This document shows positions 39,118-48,632 of a stretch of DNA of 61,306 bases, piece by piece. The position numbers and the translations under genes were made by a program. How positions within the stretch are numbered: the stretch's first letter is position 1; the number at the start of each line of letters is the position of its first letter. Location of the stretch: the NCBI RefSeq assembly GCF_000243095.1, contig NZ_AHJE01000034.1, forward strand, positions 1 to 61,306, in the 5' to 3' direction. The notes under the pieces were generated by a model, which saw nothing but the letters and a program-made list of their open reading frames with translations, was not told where the DNA came from and did no database searches. This DNA comes from Cupriavidus basilensis OR16 (lineage in GTDB: Bacteria; Pseudomonadota; Gammaproteobacteria; Burkholderiales; Burkholderiaceae).

Positions 39118-40086
39118 TCAATGCCCGGTGATCGAGTTCGTCAGGACGCCGAGCCCGGCGATCTCCACGTCGACCCGGTCGCCGTCATGCAGGAAGCGCC
39201 ATTGCTCGATGCCGGCGCAATTCGGCACACAGCCGGTGGCAAGCAGCTCGCCGCCGTGCAGCGTCTCGTTGGCCGACGCGTAGCTGACGATCCGGTCGAT
39301 GCGGTGGGTCATCCCCGCCGTGCTGCCCTCGCCGCGCACCTCGCCGTTGACGCGCACGGTCACATCCAGCGCGTGCGGATCGCGGATCTCGTCCGCGGTG
39401 ACGATCCACGGGCCGAGGCTGTTGCTGCCGTCGAAGTCCTTCCCCTTCGCCGGGCCAGCGCTGGGCCGGGCGCGCATCTCCCTCATGAGCTGCGCGCGTT
39501 CCGAGAAGTCGTTGAAGATCACGTAGCCAAAGACATGCGACATCGCCGCCGAGGCGCCGATGTTCTTGCCGGGACGCCCGACGATGACGCCTAGTTCGGC
39601 CTCATAGTCGAGCTTGGCGCCGGGATCCGGCCGGAGCACCTTGCTGCCGTGGCCGGACAGGTTGAGACGCACGCCCTTGTAGTAGATCGGCGTTTCGTAG
39701 AAGGCCTTTGGCACCTTGCCGGCGCCAAGCGCGCGCATCAGCATCCCGGTCAACGGGCTGACGCCGTGCGCCATGACCTGTTTGAACGCATTCTTCAGGT
39801 GCTGCTCGTACACGCTGAAACAGCGGATCTGCGGGGGACGGTATGGCACCTCGATGCGCACCTGGCGCAGCGCATGCGCCTGCTGCGGGCGACCCGGTTG
39901 CGTGCCCTGTGCTTGCAGCTTGCGCAGGGCAGGCAGGGTTGCGTCCTGGTGCTCGATCAGCGCCAGCAAGGTGGCAAAGCGCGGATCGCCCGCAAAGGAT
40001 GCGGTCACATCCAGCACGCGGTCGCCTGATAGCGCCAGGCCGACGTGGCTCGCCACGTCGGCGGCGGAGAACGTACACAGTCTCAC
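39118..40086 (-). CDS. Fumarylacetoacetate hydrolase (FAH) family enzyme
   Basis: A 322-residue FAH-family protein with metal ligands Glu, Glu and Asp in YEAELGVIVG and FNDFSER, and the catalytic core GSNSLGPWIVTADEI. Family members hydrolyse C-C bonds of acylpyruvates, or decarboxylate/isomerise meta-cleavage products. The N-terminal subdomain MRLCTFSAADVASHVGLAL is typical of the longer ureidoglycolate lyase/FAH type. Downstream of the extradiol dioxygenase gene (14-base gap), the natural substrate is a ring-fission product. The stop overlaps sequence just upstream of the FadL-type gene. Confidence 0.87.
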   Translation of the reverse strand: MRLCTFSAADVASHVGLALSGDRVLDVTASFAGDPRFATLLALIEHQDATLPALRKLQAQGTQPGRPQQAHALRQVRIEVPYRPPQIRCFSVYEQHLKNAFKQVMAHGVSPLTGMLMRALGAGKVPKAFYETPIYYKGVRLNLSGHGSKVLRPDPGAKLDYEAELGVIVGRPGKNIGASAAMSHVFGYVIFNDFSERAQLMREMRARPSAGPAKGKDFDGSNSLGPWIVTADEIRDPHALDVTVRVNGEVRGEGSTAGMTHRIDRIVSYASANETLHGGELLATGCVPNCAGIEQWRFLHDGDRVDVEIAGLGVLTNSITGH

Positions 40087-40099
40087 GGTGGCCGGCCTC

Positions 40100-40696
40100 T
40101 CAACGCAAGGTCAGGAACTGGCGGCTGGTCACCTCGCCGGGACGCATCAGCAGCGCGGCGGGCTCGCCCGCCTGGTAGCGCTCCAGCAGATGCTCCGGGT
40201 CGAACTCGACGCCGATGGAATTCTCGGCGAACGCGCCGGAGCGGAACCAGGCCTCCAGTTCCTCCGGTGCGGCGAAGTTGTCCACCTGAAGCTCGGCCTG
40301 GATGCCGTCCGGATCGCGGTAGTACAGCGACGTGGTCGGCCCGTGGTTGATGCACCATTGCGGGCGCAGGCCGTGGCCCTTCAGGCGCGCGTAGGTATGC
40401 AGCAGGTCGTCGAGGGAGCCGAAGGTGAATGCCACATGGTCCAGGCCTGTGCTCTCGCGCCGCTTCGGGTCGAAGTTGGCGGCGTTGATCAAGGCCAGGC
40501 GGTGGTGCTCGTCGTCGTAGGACAGGAAGCAGAGCAAGGCGTTGCGATACATCACGCGCGCGCCCAGCACCACACTCCACCAGTGGATCGCCTCGTCAAA
40601 GCGCCGCGTGGTGAGCACGATGTGCGCAAGCTTCCGAGGCGCCCGGGCCTCCGGGTCCGGGCAGGGGATAGGGAACTGGTCCATGCTGTCGCTCAT
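40100..40696 (-). CDS. One-domain VOC-family extradiol dioxygenase-like protein
   Basis: A 198-residue VOC protein starting MSDSMDQFPIP, with AAGGAG at the ideal position. Metal ligands fit the 2-His-1-Glu set of type I extradiol dioxygenases: His25 in KLAHIVL, His86 in GLDHVAF, Glu134 in GIQAELQ. HGPTTSLYYRDPDG is the usual block before the Glu. It is shorter than two-domain BphC enzymes, and has a C-terminal extension (FDPEHLLERYQAGEPAALL) like that of other one-domain catechol dioxygenases. It is translationally coupled to the upstream FAD hydroxylase (ATGA). Ring-fission of a catechol is the likely reaction; glyoxalase activity is the alternative. Confidence 0.82.
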   Translation of the reverse strand: MSDSMDQFPIPCPDPEARAPRKLAHIVLTTRRFDEAIHWWSVVLGARVMYRNALLCFLSYDDEHHRLALINAANFDPKRRESTGLDHVAFTFGSLDDLLHTYARLKGHGLRPQWCINHGPTTSLYYRDPDGIQAELQVDNFAAPEELEAWFRSGAFAENSIGVEFDPEHLLERYQAGEPAALLMRPGEVTSRQFLTLR

Positions 40697-42633
40697 TGCA
40701 TCTCCTTGGTTGGGCGAGTCGGGCTGGCGGGGCAAGCCAGCGGTGCGGCGGGGGTCGCCGCGGCCTGGGAAACGAGGCGCGAAATCACGTCCGCCAACGT
40801 CGCGCACGGATCCGCGCACTGGCGCCGGCTGCGCCAGGCAACGATGCCGTCGCCCCGCACCAGCACCACACCGGATTCATCGATCTCCAGCGCCGCGGCG
40901 AGCGCCGACGGGCGGATGCGAAACTGCGCGCCCTCGTCGGTCCCGATGCGCGGGCACGCCACGTCGATGCCCCAGTCGGCACGCAGCTGTGTCAAGGCCG
41001 CCAGCCAGCGCACGCGCTCCTTGTCGCCCACAAGCAGCGTGAGCGGCGCGCGGCGCGCCAGGTCCCGCGTCGACAGCGACTCGCCAGCTGCTTCGCTCCA
41101 GAGATGTGGGATCAGCGAGCCGGGGCTTGTGGTCGGCCAGTATTCCGTGCCGCTGTGCGGGGATTGCGGGTGCGGATGCGGCTCGCGGCAGACAAAGCCA
41201 CTCGATAGCGCATAGCCAAGATCGGTGCCGAGCGTCACGAACACTTCGCGTTGCTTGTCGATCGCCCTCCTGACCTTGGCGCGGGCATCGGCACCCGCGG
41301 GCGCGGTGCTCGCCAGATGGCGCAACGGCTTGAGGCCGGCGCCCATCACGGTGCTGAACAAGGTCCGGGCGGCGCGCCGGGGCAGCACGCGGACCCAGGC
41401 GGCGCGGGACAGCGTGGACAGCGCCTTGAAGCCGCCGGGATCCACGCCCGCGGCACGCAGCACCTCGTCGGACAGGTCGCTGAGCTGTTGCGTGCGGTGC
41501 CCATGGGCGGCGGCGCTGTCCGCCCGCTCGGTGGCGTAGCTTGACAACAGCCCTTGCGCGAGGCCTTCCGGCACAAACCCGCCCAGCAGCAACTGCAGCC
41601 GCCACGCCAGGCTCGCGGCGTCCTCGATCCCGTGGTTCATGCCAAAGCCGCCGATCGCCGAAAAGCCGGCGGCGGCGTCGCCCAGCAGCATGACCCGCCC
41701 CACCCTGCTCGTCGCGGCGCGCTGCAAGGCCATCGTCCAGGGACGGATCGAGAGAATCGTGGCTTCAGCGCGTTCATCGCCGATCGCCGCGCGCACCAGT
41801 GCCAGCGCCCGCGCTTCCCGCATCTCGCTGGCGGATTCGATCTCGGGCAACACCGCCGTGGACAGCACCCAGTCATCGTCGTCGGCGGTGTGGGCCGTGA
41901 GCGTGCCCACCACGCCGGGATTGAGAATCCAGTACAGCGGGCTGGGCCGCGACGTGGTCAGCCGGCCCAGTTTCGCGCGGAAATGGATCTGCGCAACCGC
42001 CTGCAAAGGGGTGGTGGTGGCGCGCACGCCAAGCAGGCGCCGCACGGTGCTGTGCGCGCCATCCGCGCCCGCAACGAAACGCGCGGCGCGCCGGACGATC
42101 CGGCCGCTGCGCAGCTCGCGCAGCGTCAACGTGCAGGCGTCATCGTCCTGCGACAGTGCCTCCAGCTCATGCCCTGCCAATAGTTCGATCAGCGGGCTGT
42201 CGGCCACGCGCTGGCGCAGGATGGGATCGGCCACGTTCTGGGACAGGTGCAATGGGCGGCAAGGGCCGCTGCCCAGAAGGCGGGCGGTATGCACCGGGTC
42301 GTTGCCGATCGGCACGCAGCGCCCGAGATCCACCCCTGCCAGTGCCGTGCACCACGTGATGTAGCGCAGCTTGAGCGGCGGCGAGCTGATCTCCCGCAGC
42401 GCCTCGGCCAGCTCCGCATCGATGGCGCGGATCACCTCCATGGCGCGGGCCGACCAGACATGGCCGCGCGGATGCGTATCCGCGCCAAGCTGGCGCTCGA
42501 CCAGCACGCTGCGAATGCCGCGGCTGGCCAGCAGGAGCGCCAGCACGGTGCCGGCGATGCCGGCACCGATGATCGCAACGGGGCTGGGCTGCCCGGCCTG
42601 TCGGAGAGGCGTGGCTTGGGAATCGGTCTTCAC
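40693..42633 (-). CDS. Class A flavoprotein aromatic hydroxylase (MhpA/PheA-like)
   Basis: A 646-residue FAD monooxygenase. FAD-binding GAGIAG (residues 23-28) is followed by the ribose-binding Glu in VLVERQ, the DG motif in GADGAHSTVRRLLG, and the GD motif in VMLLGDAAAGFSAIGGFGMN. The C-terminal 170 residues form a thioredoxin-like dimerisation domain (LVGDKERVRWLAALTQLRADWG, VLVRGDGIVAWR) as in phenol hydroxylase and MhpA. It would use NAD(P)H and O2 to hydroxylate a phenolic ring next to an existing OH, preparing it for the extradiol dioxygenase encoded directly downstream with a four-base overlap. The substrate is unknown. Confidence 0.87.
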   Translation of the reverse strand: MKTDSQATPLRQAGQPSPVAIIGAGIAGTVLALLLASRGIRSVLVERQLGADTHPRGHVWSARAMEVIRAIDAELAEALREISSPPLKLRYITWCTALAGVDLGRCVPIGNDPVHTARLLGSGPCRPLHLSQNVADPILRQRVADSPLIELLAGHELEALSQDDDACTLTLRELRSGRIVRRAARFVAGADGAHSTVRRLLGVRATTTPLQAVAQIHFRAKLGRLTTSRPSPLYWILNPGVVGTLTAHTADDDDWVLSTAVLPEIESASEMREARALALVRAAIGDERAEATILSIRPWTMALQRAATSRVGRVMLLGDAAAGFSAIGGFGMNHGIEDAASLAWRLQLLLGGFVPEGLAQGLLSSYATERADSAAAHGHRTQQLSDLSDEVLRAAGVDPGGFKALSTLSRAAWVRVLPRRAARTLFSTVMGAGLKPLRHLASTAPAGADARAKVRRAIDKQREVFVTLGTDLGYALSSGFVCREPHPHPQSPHSGTEYWPTTSPGSLIPHLWSEAAGESLSTRDLARRAPLTLLVGDKERVRWLAALTQLRADWGIDVACPRIGTDEGAQFRIRPSALAAALEIDESGVVLVRGDGIVAWRSRRQCADPCATLADVISRLVSQAAATPAAPLACPASPTRPTKEMQ

Positions 42634-42681
42634 GGGTGAACCTTTCTCTTGGGCTTTGATGTTGTCGGGTACTAACAGGCG

Positions 42682-44524
42682 CTAACAGGCGCTAACAGGC
42701 ACGGGGACTTGCAGGATTTCGCACAGGGCGGCCAGGACCTCGTCGGGCCCCACCTGCGCCTGCAATGCGTAGCGCCATGCAACGTGCCCGTCGGGGCGCA
42801 CCAGGATGGCCGCGTCGGGCAGGCCACCGTTCCAGGCGCGCAGTTGCGGGCGGTCGTCGCAATGCGTGATGGCATCGAGATCCAGCCCGTGCACCGGCAC
42901 GCCGAGCGCCTGGCTCACGCTGCGGCCAAGCGCGGCGCACGGCTTGCCATGGCGGCCAAAGCCGGCGAGCAGGAAGCGCGCATTGCCGACCAGATCGTGC
43001 GAAGTGGCGGGCGCCCCGGCCGTGCCTTGGAGCCGGAAGTGCGGCAGGCGTGCGCCCGGCGTGAACGACTGCGCAACCTCCAGCACGGGATGCGATGTGG
43101 TGGGCGCGAGCGGCGTTGCGGTGCCGCTCGCGCAGATTGCCGCGCTCCGGTAGACGTAGCCCAGGTCCAGCCCCAGCGTATTGAAGTGCGCCATCTGCGC
43201 CGCAGCGGCCCGCTGCACGTCGTGCCGGATGCCCGCGAACCTTGCCGACGACGCCTGTTGCACTTTCCGGGTCCGCGCTTCCACGGGCGCGATCAACAAG
43301 CGCTTGAGCACCGAGCGCAGGGCGCGGGGCAGCACGCGGGCCGGGGCGCTGGCGCGCAGCCGCGCGAGCTTCGGCAAGCCCGCTTCGTCAAGGCCTAGCG
43401 CCGCGGTCACCTGCCCCATCTTTTGATGGTTGGCCACGCTGACGCGGCTGTTGGCCTCGGCGACCGGCTTGCGCTCGTCGCCATAGGTGCCGAGCAGCCC
43501 CTTGCCGGCCTTTCCGTTCATGACAAGGGCCAGCTTCCACGCCAGGTTGTGCGCGTCGGCCGCGCCGGTGTTCAGCCCGAGCCCGCCGGTGGGCGGGAAA
43601 CGGTGCGCGGCGTCGCCGACCAGGAAGGCCCGTCCCTTGCTGTATGGCTCGGCAATGTGCGCCTGCATCGTCCAGTTCGACAGCGATGTGATGCGCAAAG
43701 GCAGGTGGCGCTCGCCAAGCGCGGCCCGCAACATGCGCTCGCACCTGGCCACGGAGAAATCGGCAGGCGATTCGTACGCCGGGAAATACGGCGTCATGAA
43801 CACGGAGTAGCGCGCCGCATCGTGCACGATGAACGTGCCCGGGGCTTGCGCCGAAAGGATCCAGAACAGGATCGACGGACTGTCCTTGACCAGGTGCCGG
43901 ATGTCCGCCTCGAAGTTGATGGTGACGAGATGCGCCAGGTTGGTCTCCCACCATCGGCAGCCCAAGGCCGCGGCGCACGGCGCTGCCCGCGCCGTCCGCC
44001 GCGATCAGCCAGTCGCTGCGCACCCGATACGCCTCGCCGGTGGCGGCATCGCGCACCACCGAGACCACGCCTTGCGCGTTGTGCTCCGCGCTTTGCCACA
44101 CCTGGCCGAAGCACGCCTCGCAGCGGGCCCGGCGCGACACCTGCGCAAACAGCAGGCGCTCAAGATGATGCTGGGGAATATTCGCCGTCCGCTTGCTGCT
44201 GGCCGCCGCCAAATTGGCAAGGTAGGTGTCGCTGGCGATATCGATGCGCGCCAGGTCCGCCTCGGCCAGGTTGCGCCGCCATGTCACAAAACGCGCTCCG
44301 GCCGCATGCGTGGTGATGCCGGCCAGGTCCTCGTCCGTCACGCCGATGCTGGCCAGGATCTCCTGCGTTCTCGCATTGATGACATGCGCCTGCGGCGCGA
44401 GATGCAGGTCATCGCGCTGCTCGATCAGGAGCGACGCGATGCCCTGATCCGCCAGCAGCGCCGCCATGAGCATGCCAACGGGGCCCGCGCCCACGATCAA
44501 AACCGGAACTTCCAACTCCCGCAT
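42682..44524 (-). pseudogene. Second class A flavoprotein aromatic hydroxylase, frameshifted
   Basis: It starts MRELEVPVLIVGAGPVGMLMAALLADQG with the GxGxxG FAD motif. The frame continues through the DG motif (IAADGAGSAVRRGLGLPMVG) and breaks near 43950. The rest (NLAHLVTINFEADIRHLVKD, VGDAAHRFPPTGGLGLN, and a thioredoxin-like tail with VRPDGHVAW) is in another frame. Removing one G or adding two bases in GGTGGGAGACC joins the parts into about 613 residues. It resembles the intact hydroxylase downstream in architecture, with 48 bases between them. It is the first gene after the TetR-type operator. If the break is real, hydroxylation capacity of the cluster is reduced. Confidence 0.83.
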
Positions 44525-44574
44525 ACCTGCCCCCAATGTTGCCTGCCGTCTCACGGCCACCATGGGACGTGAAT

Positions 44575-44615
44575 TTATACAAGTATAAGTCAACAGCACA
44601 CTGGTACTTATACTT
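44575..44615. promoter_or_regulatory. Palindromic operators between the hydroxylase and TetR genes
   Basis: AAGTATAAGT (44581-44590) and ACTTATACTT (44606-44615) are perfect 10-base inverted repeats separated by 15 bases. The first arm also forms TTATAC-AA-GTATAA (44575-44588), a 14-base palindrome. The region is strikingly AT-rich for this genome and lies between the divergent promoters. TetR-family dimers bind palindromes of this size. Confidence 0.72.
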
Positions 44616-44734
44616 ATATCAGGATGGTTGGAAAAGCATGGGCGTTACCGGCGCCGGGCGGCGCGGATTCAAGCCCCGGGCATATGGGAGAATGGCGGCA
44701 TCGTTACCGTGTGCGAACCGCGTCCCTAGCCAAC

Positions 44735-45463
44735 ATGACCCCTGTCGAGACCCGACGCCCCAAGACTCCCGCCCGCAAGCCAGCCGCCGAGCCGCCCGCG
44801 GCCACGGCAAGCGCCTCCCGCGCCGCCGAGGCATCGGGGCGGCAACGGCTGATCGAAGCCGCCGAGATCGAGTTCACGCAGAAGGGGTATGACGGTGCCT
44901 CGGTGCTGTCGATCGCCAACCGCGCGGGCGTGAAGCAGCCACTGCTGAACTACCACTTTGGCAGCAAGGAGGGCCTGTGGCGCGCGGTGGTGGAGAACGC
45001 GTACACGGGAGCGCTCACGGCATCAGGCCAAGCGGCGGATGCGCGCGATCCCGCCGATCCGCTCGCGCGGCTGCAAGCCGCGCTAAGGGCTTTCGCGGTC
45101 AGCAATATCCTGCATCCGGCGGCGCATTCGCTCGTGCTGATGGAAGTCGCGCAGGATGGCCCCCGGCTGGACTGGCTCGTGGACAATTACATGAAGCCGT
45201 TCCATGACAAGCTTGACGCGCTCATCGCGCAGTGCCACGCGGCGCAGTTGCTCAAGCCCTACCCGCCCGAACACGCCAGCGTGACGATGACGGCCACGCT
45301 CACGGCCGTGCAATCGGCCACGCACCTGATCCAACGCCTCTATGGCGTCGGGCCCATGACGGCCGAACAGGCGGGGCAGCACGCGGAGCAGGTCATCGAC
45401 GTGCTGCTCAACGGCATGCTTGCGCGCCCCGCCAGCCGCCGGCGAACGGCTAGCGCCAGGTAG
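44735..45463 (+). CDS. TetR-family transcriptional regulator of the aromatic cluster
   Basis: A 242-residue protein. After a basic, proline-rich N-terminal tail (about 38 residues) comes the TetR helix-turn-helix: RQRLIEAAEIEFTQKGYDGASVLSIANRAGVKQPLLNYHFGSKEGLW. A ligand-binding helical domain follows (NYMKPFHDKLDALIAQCHAA). The start MTPVETRR was chosen because upstream sequence contains the operator-like dyads and has no ribosome site. It is divergent from the flavin hydroxylase gene, so it very likely represses the cluster in the absence of the aromatic inducer. It is convergent with the ankyrin gene, with a 3-base gap. Confidence 0.87.
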   Translation: MTPVETRRPKTPARKPAAEPPAATASASRAAEASGRQRLIEAAEIEFTQKGYDGASVLSIANRAGVKQPLLNYHFGSKEGLWRAVVENAYTGALTASGQAADARDPADPLARLQAALRAFAVSNILHPAAHSLVLMEVAQDGPRLDWLVDNYMKPFHDKLDALIAQCHAAQLLKPYPPEHASVTMTATLTAVQSATHLIQRLYGVGPMTAEQAGQHAEQVIDVLLNGMLARPASRRRTASAR

Positions 45464-45466
45464 CGC

Positions 45467-48028
45467 TTAGCGGCGGGCAACGCCCGCTTCAAGATATCGC
45501 GCCAGCTCGTCGGCACGCACACCGATATACGGCCGGGCGCGCGCCTTCATGCTCATATCGCAATTGCCGGCCTTGGCGGCGCCCTGCATGACATGGCTGA
45601 TCGCGCCCGCCATTTCCGGGCTGATGGCCTTGCCCGCATTGCCCAGCTGCCACGACAGCACATCCGCCACGGCCATGCCGCAGCGCTGCGGGTCGCGGTA
45701 CAGCGCGGCGTCGTGTTCCAGCAGCATCTTCACCTTGGCTTGCTGGCCCAGCTGCATCATGATCACCAGCGGCAGCGCGTCGTTCAGGTCCACGCTGTTG
45801 ATGCGCACGCCGCCGTCGCTGCGATCGGTCTGGTCGGCGCCCGCCTCGAGCCATGCCAGGTACAGGTCATCCGGCAGCCACGGTGCGCTCAGCGGCGCGA
45901 TCGCGTTGTCCTTGAAGCCTTGTGCGCTGTCCTGGTACTTGAGGCTGACGCCGGCCGCAACCATCCGCTCGGCCGTGGCACGCGCACTGGCGCGCAGGCC
46001 GTCCCAGGCGGGGCTGTCCTTGCTGGCTTGCGCACGCGCCTCCAGGTAGCTCCAGGTGCGCAGCAGGGCCGACAGGGGCTCGCTGGTCAGCGGCGCCGCC
46101 GGCTTGCGCGAGGCCTGCACCAGGCGATCCACCAGCGCGGGCTGCAAATAGGAGGCCGAGAGGCGCAGCGCCTCTTCCAGGCCGTTGCGCGCCACGGCGT
46201 CCTTGCCGCCGTAGCCCCCCGCCGAAGAGTCCGCGCCACGATCGAGCACAAAGGACACGCGCTCCGGGATGGCGAGGGCCACGCCCGGCTTCAGCTCGCC
46301 GCTCGACTCGCGCAGCGCTTCGAGCAGCGGCGTTTCCCACATGGGGCTATTGCCGTAATACATGCGGATGTAGGCCGCGTTGATGTCCGCGCCCTTGGCC
46401 AGCAGCTGATCCGCAAACCAGCGCGTGCGAGAGTTGCTGATGGCCGCGTGCAGCACGGTGCGGCCTTTCTTGTCATGCGTGTTCGGATCCGCGCCGTGGG
46501 ACAGCAGATACGCCAGCGTGGCGCGATCGTCCCCGTAGTAGGACGTGCGCGTGATCAGCAAAGGCGTGCCATTGATGTCGGGCGCCAGCAGCGAGGCGCC
46601 TGCCGCCAGCAGGATATCGGCAATGGCGTAGCGCTGCGCCAAGGGCCGCTTGTCGCGCCCGTCCGGCATGGCGGAGGCCATCAAGGCCGAGCCCCGGTTC
46701 GGCCCGTCCACCTTGGCGCCGTCGGCCAGCAAGGCGCGCACGATCTCCTCCTGCTGGTAATACACCGCCACGCTCAGCGCGGAGACACCATGCTCGTTGA
46801 CCCCGTTCGGATCCTGGCCGCGCGCCAGTTGCATGCGCACGGCCTTGAGGTCGCCGGCCTTGATGGCAGGGAAGATCTCCAGCCGCGGCCGGCAGGTGGC
46901 CGGAGTCAGCTGTTTCTCATCCAGCGCGGCGCTGATGCGGGCCGCCACGTTGGACGGGATGGCATTGTTGGACACCAGCCGCAGGCTGCAGTACTGGCGG
47001 TAGTCCTCGCGCGCCAGCGCCAGGTAATAGTCGCGCTTGTCCGTGTCGCGCTCGCGCTCGCGCTGCTGCCAGCGTGCGTCCGCGCGGTTCAGGTAGGCCG
47101 CGATGCGCGACGGGTCCCGGCGCAGCACCTCGCCCAGGATCAGGTCGGCCTGGGCGGCATCGCCGGCCTCGGCCAGCCAGAATCCATAGTCGTTCAAGGC
47201 GACCAGTGTGTCGGGGTATTCGCCCTTGGGATCGATCTCGCGGTAGTCCCGCTCCATGACGAAGGTGCGCAATTGCGCCAGCGCGCGAGCAAATTCCGCG
47301 GTCTTCGCGCGGGGGATGGCACGCGCGGCCTGGTGCAGCGCGCGGAAGGTTGCCAGCGTGTCGGCAGGCTGGTGTTGCACGAAGCGCAAGTCGGCCGGCA
47401 TCGCCGTCAGGCGGCTGGGATAGCTCACCAGGGCTTTGCGCAGCGTGACCATGGCTTGTGCCTGGCGCGCCGCGTCCCAGGGCCGCGTGCTGGTCACCGT
47501 TGCGGTGCTGGCGTCGGCGCGCACCGAGATGGCTTCGCCGGCGGCGTCCACCAGGTAGCCGTTCACCTGCTTGCCGTCGACATCGTTGTAGGTATAGGCC
47601 ACCCAGTAGTAAGTCTCGTCGCCCCTGGGCGTGGTGACGGACACGTTTTCCTCATGCGACGGCCGCCACGCGGCGGGGTCGATCACCAGCGGCGGCGAGC
47701 GGAACGCCAGCGTGGACCCGCTGCCTTCACGCAGGTAGCGGTAGAAGAACAAGCGGTTCTCGACCTGGCCGACCAGCAGCGCATCGCGCGCGTTCTCGGT
47801 GCCCCACACGCGCCGCTCCGGCGCGTTAAGGGCGTAGCGGCTAAGGCGCATGGCGTCGATGACCGCGCCGATATCGTAGGCCAGCGCCGGATGCGGCATG
47901 CCGCCGAGGCAGGCCAGCGCCAGCGCCGCGGCGCCGAGCCATCGGGAAAAACGAGGAGCGTGGGGAGCGCGGGGAACAGGGAGAACAGGGAGAACTTCGG
48001 ATCGAGCGATGGCAGGAATGCGGAACAT
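45467..48028 (-). CDS. Large exported ankyrin-repeat protein
   Basis: An 853-residue protein with an N-terminal basic stretch and signal peptide (RWLGAAALALACLGG to PALAYDIG). Residues about 55-380 form a unique region with a TPR-like segment (GFWLAEAGDAAQADLILGEVLRRDP). Ankyrin repeats follow (IKAGDLKAVRMQLARGQDPNGVNEHGVSALSVAVYY, ATLAYLLSHGADPNTHDKKGRTVLHAAI). The C-terminal 250 residues are helical with more degenerate repeats. Ankyrins mediate protein contacts; an exported one suggests a periplasmic or surface partner. Function is unknown. The gene stands alone; downstream TetR is convergent, and 120 bases separate it from the GNAT gene on the same strand. Confidence 0.8.
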   Translation of the reverse strand: MFRIPAIARSEVLPVLPVPRAPHAPRFSRWLGAAALALACLGGMPHPALAYDIGAVIDAMRLSRYALNAPERRVWGTENARDALLVGQVENRLFFYRYLREGSGSTLAFRSPPLVIDPAAWRPSHEENVSVTTPRGDETYYWVAYTYNDVDGKQVNGYLVDAAGEAISVRADASTATVTSTRPWDAARQAQAMVTLRKALVSYPSRLTAMPADLRFVQHQPADTLATFRALHQAARAIPRAKTAEFARALAQLRTFVMERDYREIDPKGEYPDTLVALNDYGFWLAEAGDAAQADLILGEVLRRDPSRIAAYLNRADARWQQRERERDTDKRDYYLALAREDYRQYCSLRLVSNNAIPSNVAARISAALDEKQLTPATCRPRLEIFPAIKAGDLKAVRMQLARGQDPNGVNEHGVSALSVAVYYQQEEIVRALLADGAKVDGPNRGSALMASAMPDGRDKRPLAQRYAIADILLAAGASLLAPDINGTPLLITRTSYYGDDRATLAYLLSHGADPNTHDKKGRTVLHAAISNSRTRWFADQLLAKGADINAAYIRMYYGNSPMWETPLLEALRESSGELKPGVALAIPERVSFVLDRGADSSAGGYGGKDAVARNGLEEALRLSASYLQPALVDRLVQASRKPAAPLTSEPLSALLRTWSYLEARAQASKDSPAWDGLRASARATAERMVAAGVSLKYQDSAQGFKDNAIAPLSAPWLPDDLYLAWLEAGADQTDRSDGGVRINSVDLNDALPLVIMMQLGQQAKVKMLLEHDAALYRDPQRCGMAVADVLSWQLGNAGKAISPEMAGAISHVMQGAAKAGNCDMSMKARARPYIGVRADELARYLEAGVARR

Positions 48029-48148
48029 CCGGGACGCAGAAGAGTGACAGGCGGCCCGATGATACTCCGCCCACCCGTCAATGCCACGATTCGTCCACTT
48101 TTTGTCCGCTTTTTTTCCATGCTTCGCGCGGCATTCCGCCTCGAATGG

Positions 48149-48601
48149 TCAGGCCGCGTCCTTTTGCATGAACACGCTCAGCGGGTCATCAGCGTAGCCT
48201 CCGAACGGGCCGCACTTTGCGTAGCCAGCACGGGCGTACAGCGCCAGCGCTTCGGGCTGGCTAACGCCCGTCTCAAGCACGAAGCGTGGACAGGCCCTGG
48301 CCTTGGCTTCCTTCTCCAGCGTGGCCAATAGCCGCATCGCAATGCCGCCGCCCCGGTTCGCCGGACGCACGAACATGCGCTTGATCTCGCCGAACTCCGG
48401 CTGCAGGACCATCGCCCCGCAACCCACGGCAGTGCCCAGTTGGTCTCGCACGACGGCGAAGAGAACGTTGGGTTGGGACAGCGAGTCGATATCGATGCCG
48501 TGATGGCTCTCTGGCGGGTACAGCGGCTTCTGGTAGGCGTCCAGTTCGTCGATCAGGCGGATGACTTCCGCTTGCCGGGGACTTTCAAGCGCGATGTTCA
48601 T
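48149..48601 (-). CDS. GNAT-family N-acetyltransferase
   Basis: A 150-residue GNAT protein with the acetyl-CoA pyrophosphate loop and flanking motifs: GEIKRMFVRPANRGGGIAMRLLATLEKEAKA, then FVLETGVSQPEALALYARAGYAKCGPFGGY. The start MNIALESPRQ was selected as the ATG immediately before the domain; a longer upstream frame overlaps the cupin gene. The substrate is unknown; the family acetylates small amines, antibiotics or protein N-termini. Confidence 0.87.
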   Translation of the reverse strand: MNIALESPRQAEVIRLIDELDAYQKPLYPPESHHGIDIDSLSQPNVLFAVVRDQLGTAVGCGAMVLQPEFGEIKRMFVRPANRGGGIAMRLLATLEKEAKARACPRFVLETGVSQPEALALYARAGYAKCGPFGGYADDPLSVFMQKDAA

Positions 48602-48632
48602 GTTTCGTAGCGTGGCGTGAAGGGATGCCTTC

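Noticed and set aside
45593..48331. A 912-codon plus-strand frame opposite the ankyrin gene
   Set aside because: Shadow of the ankyrin-repeat protein; composition is that of reversed codons.
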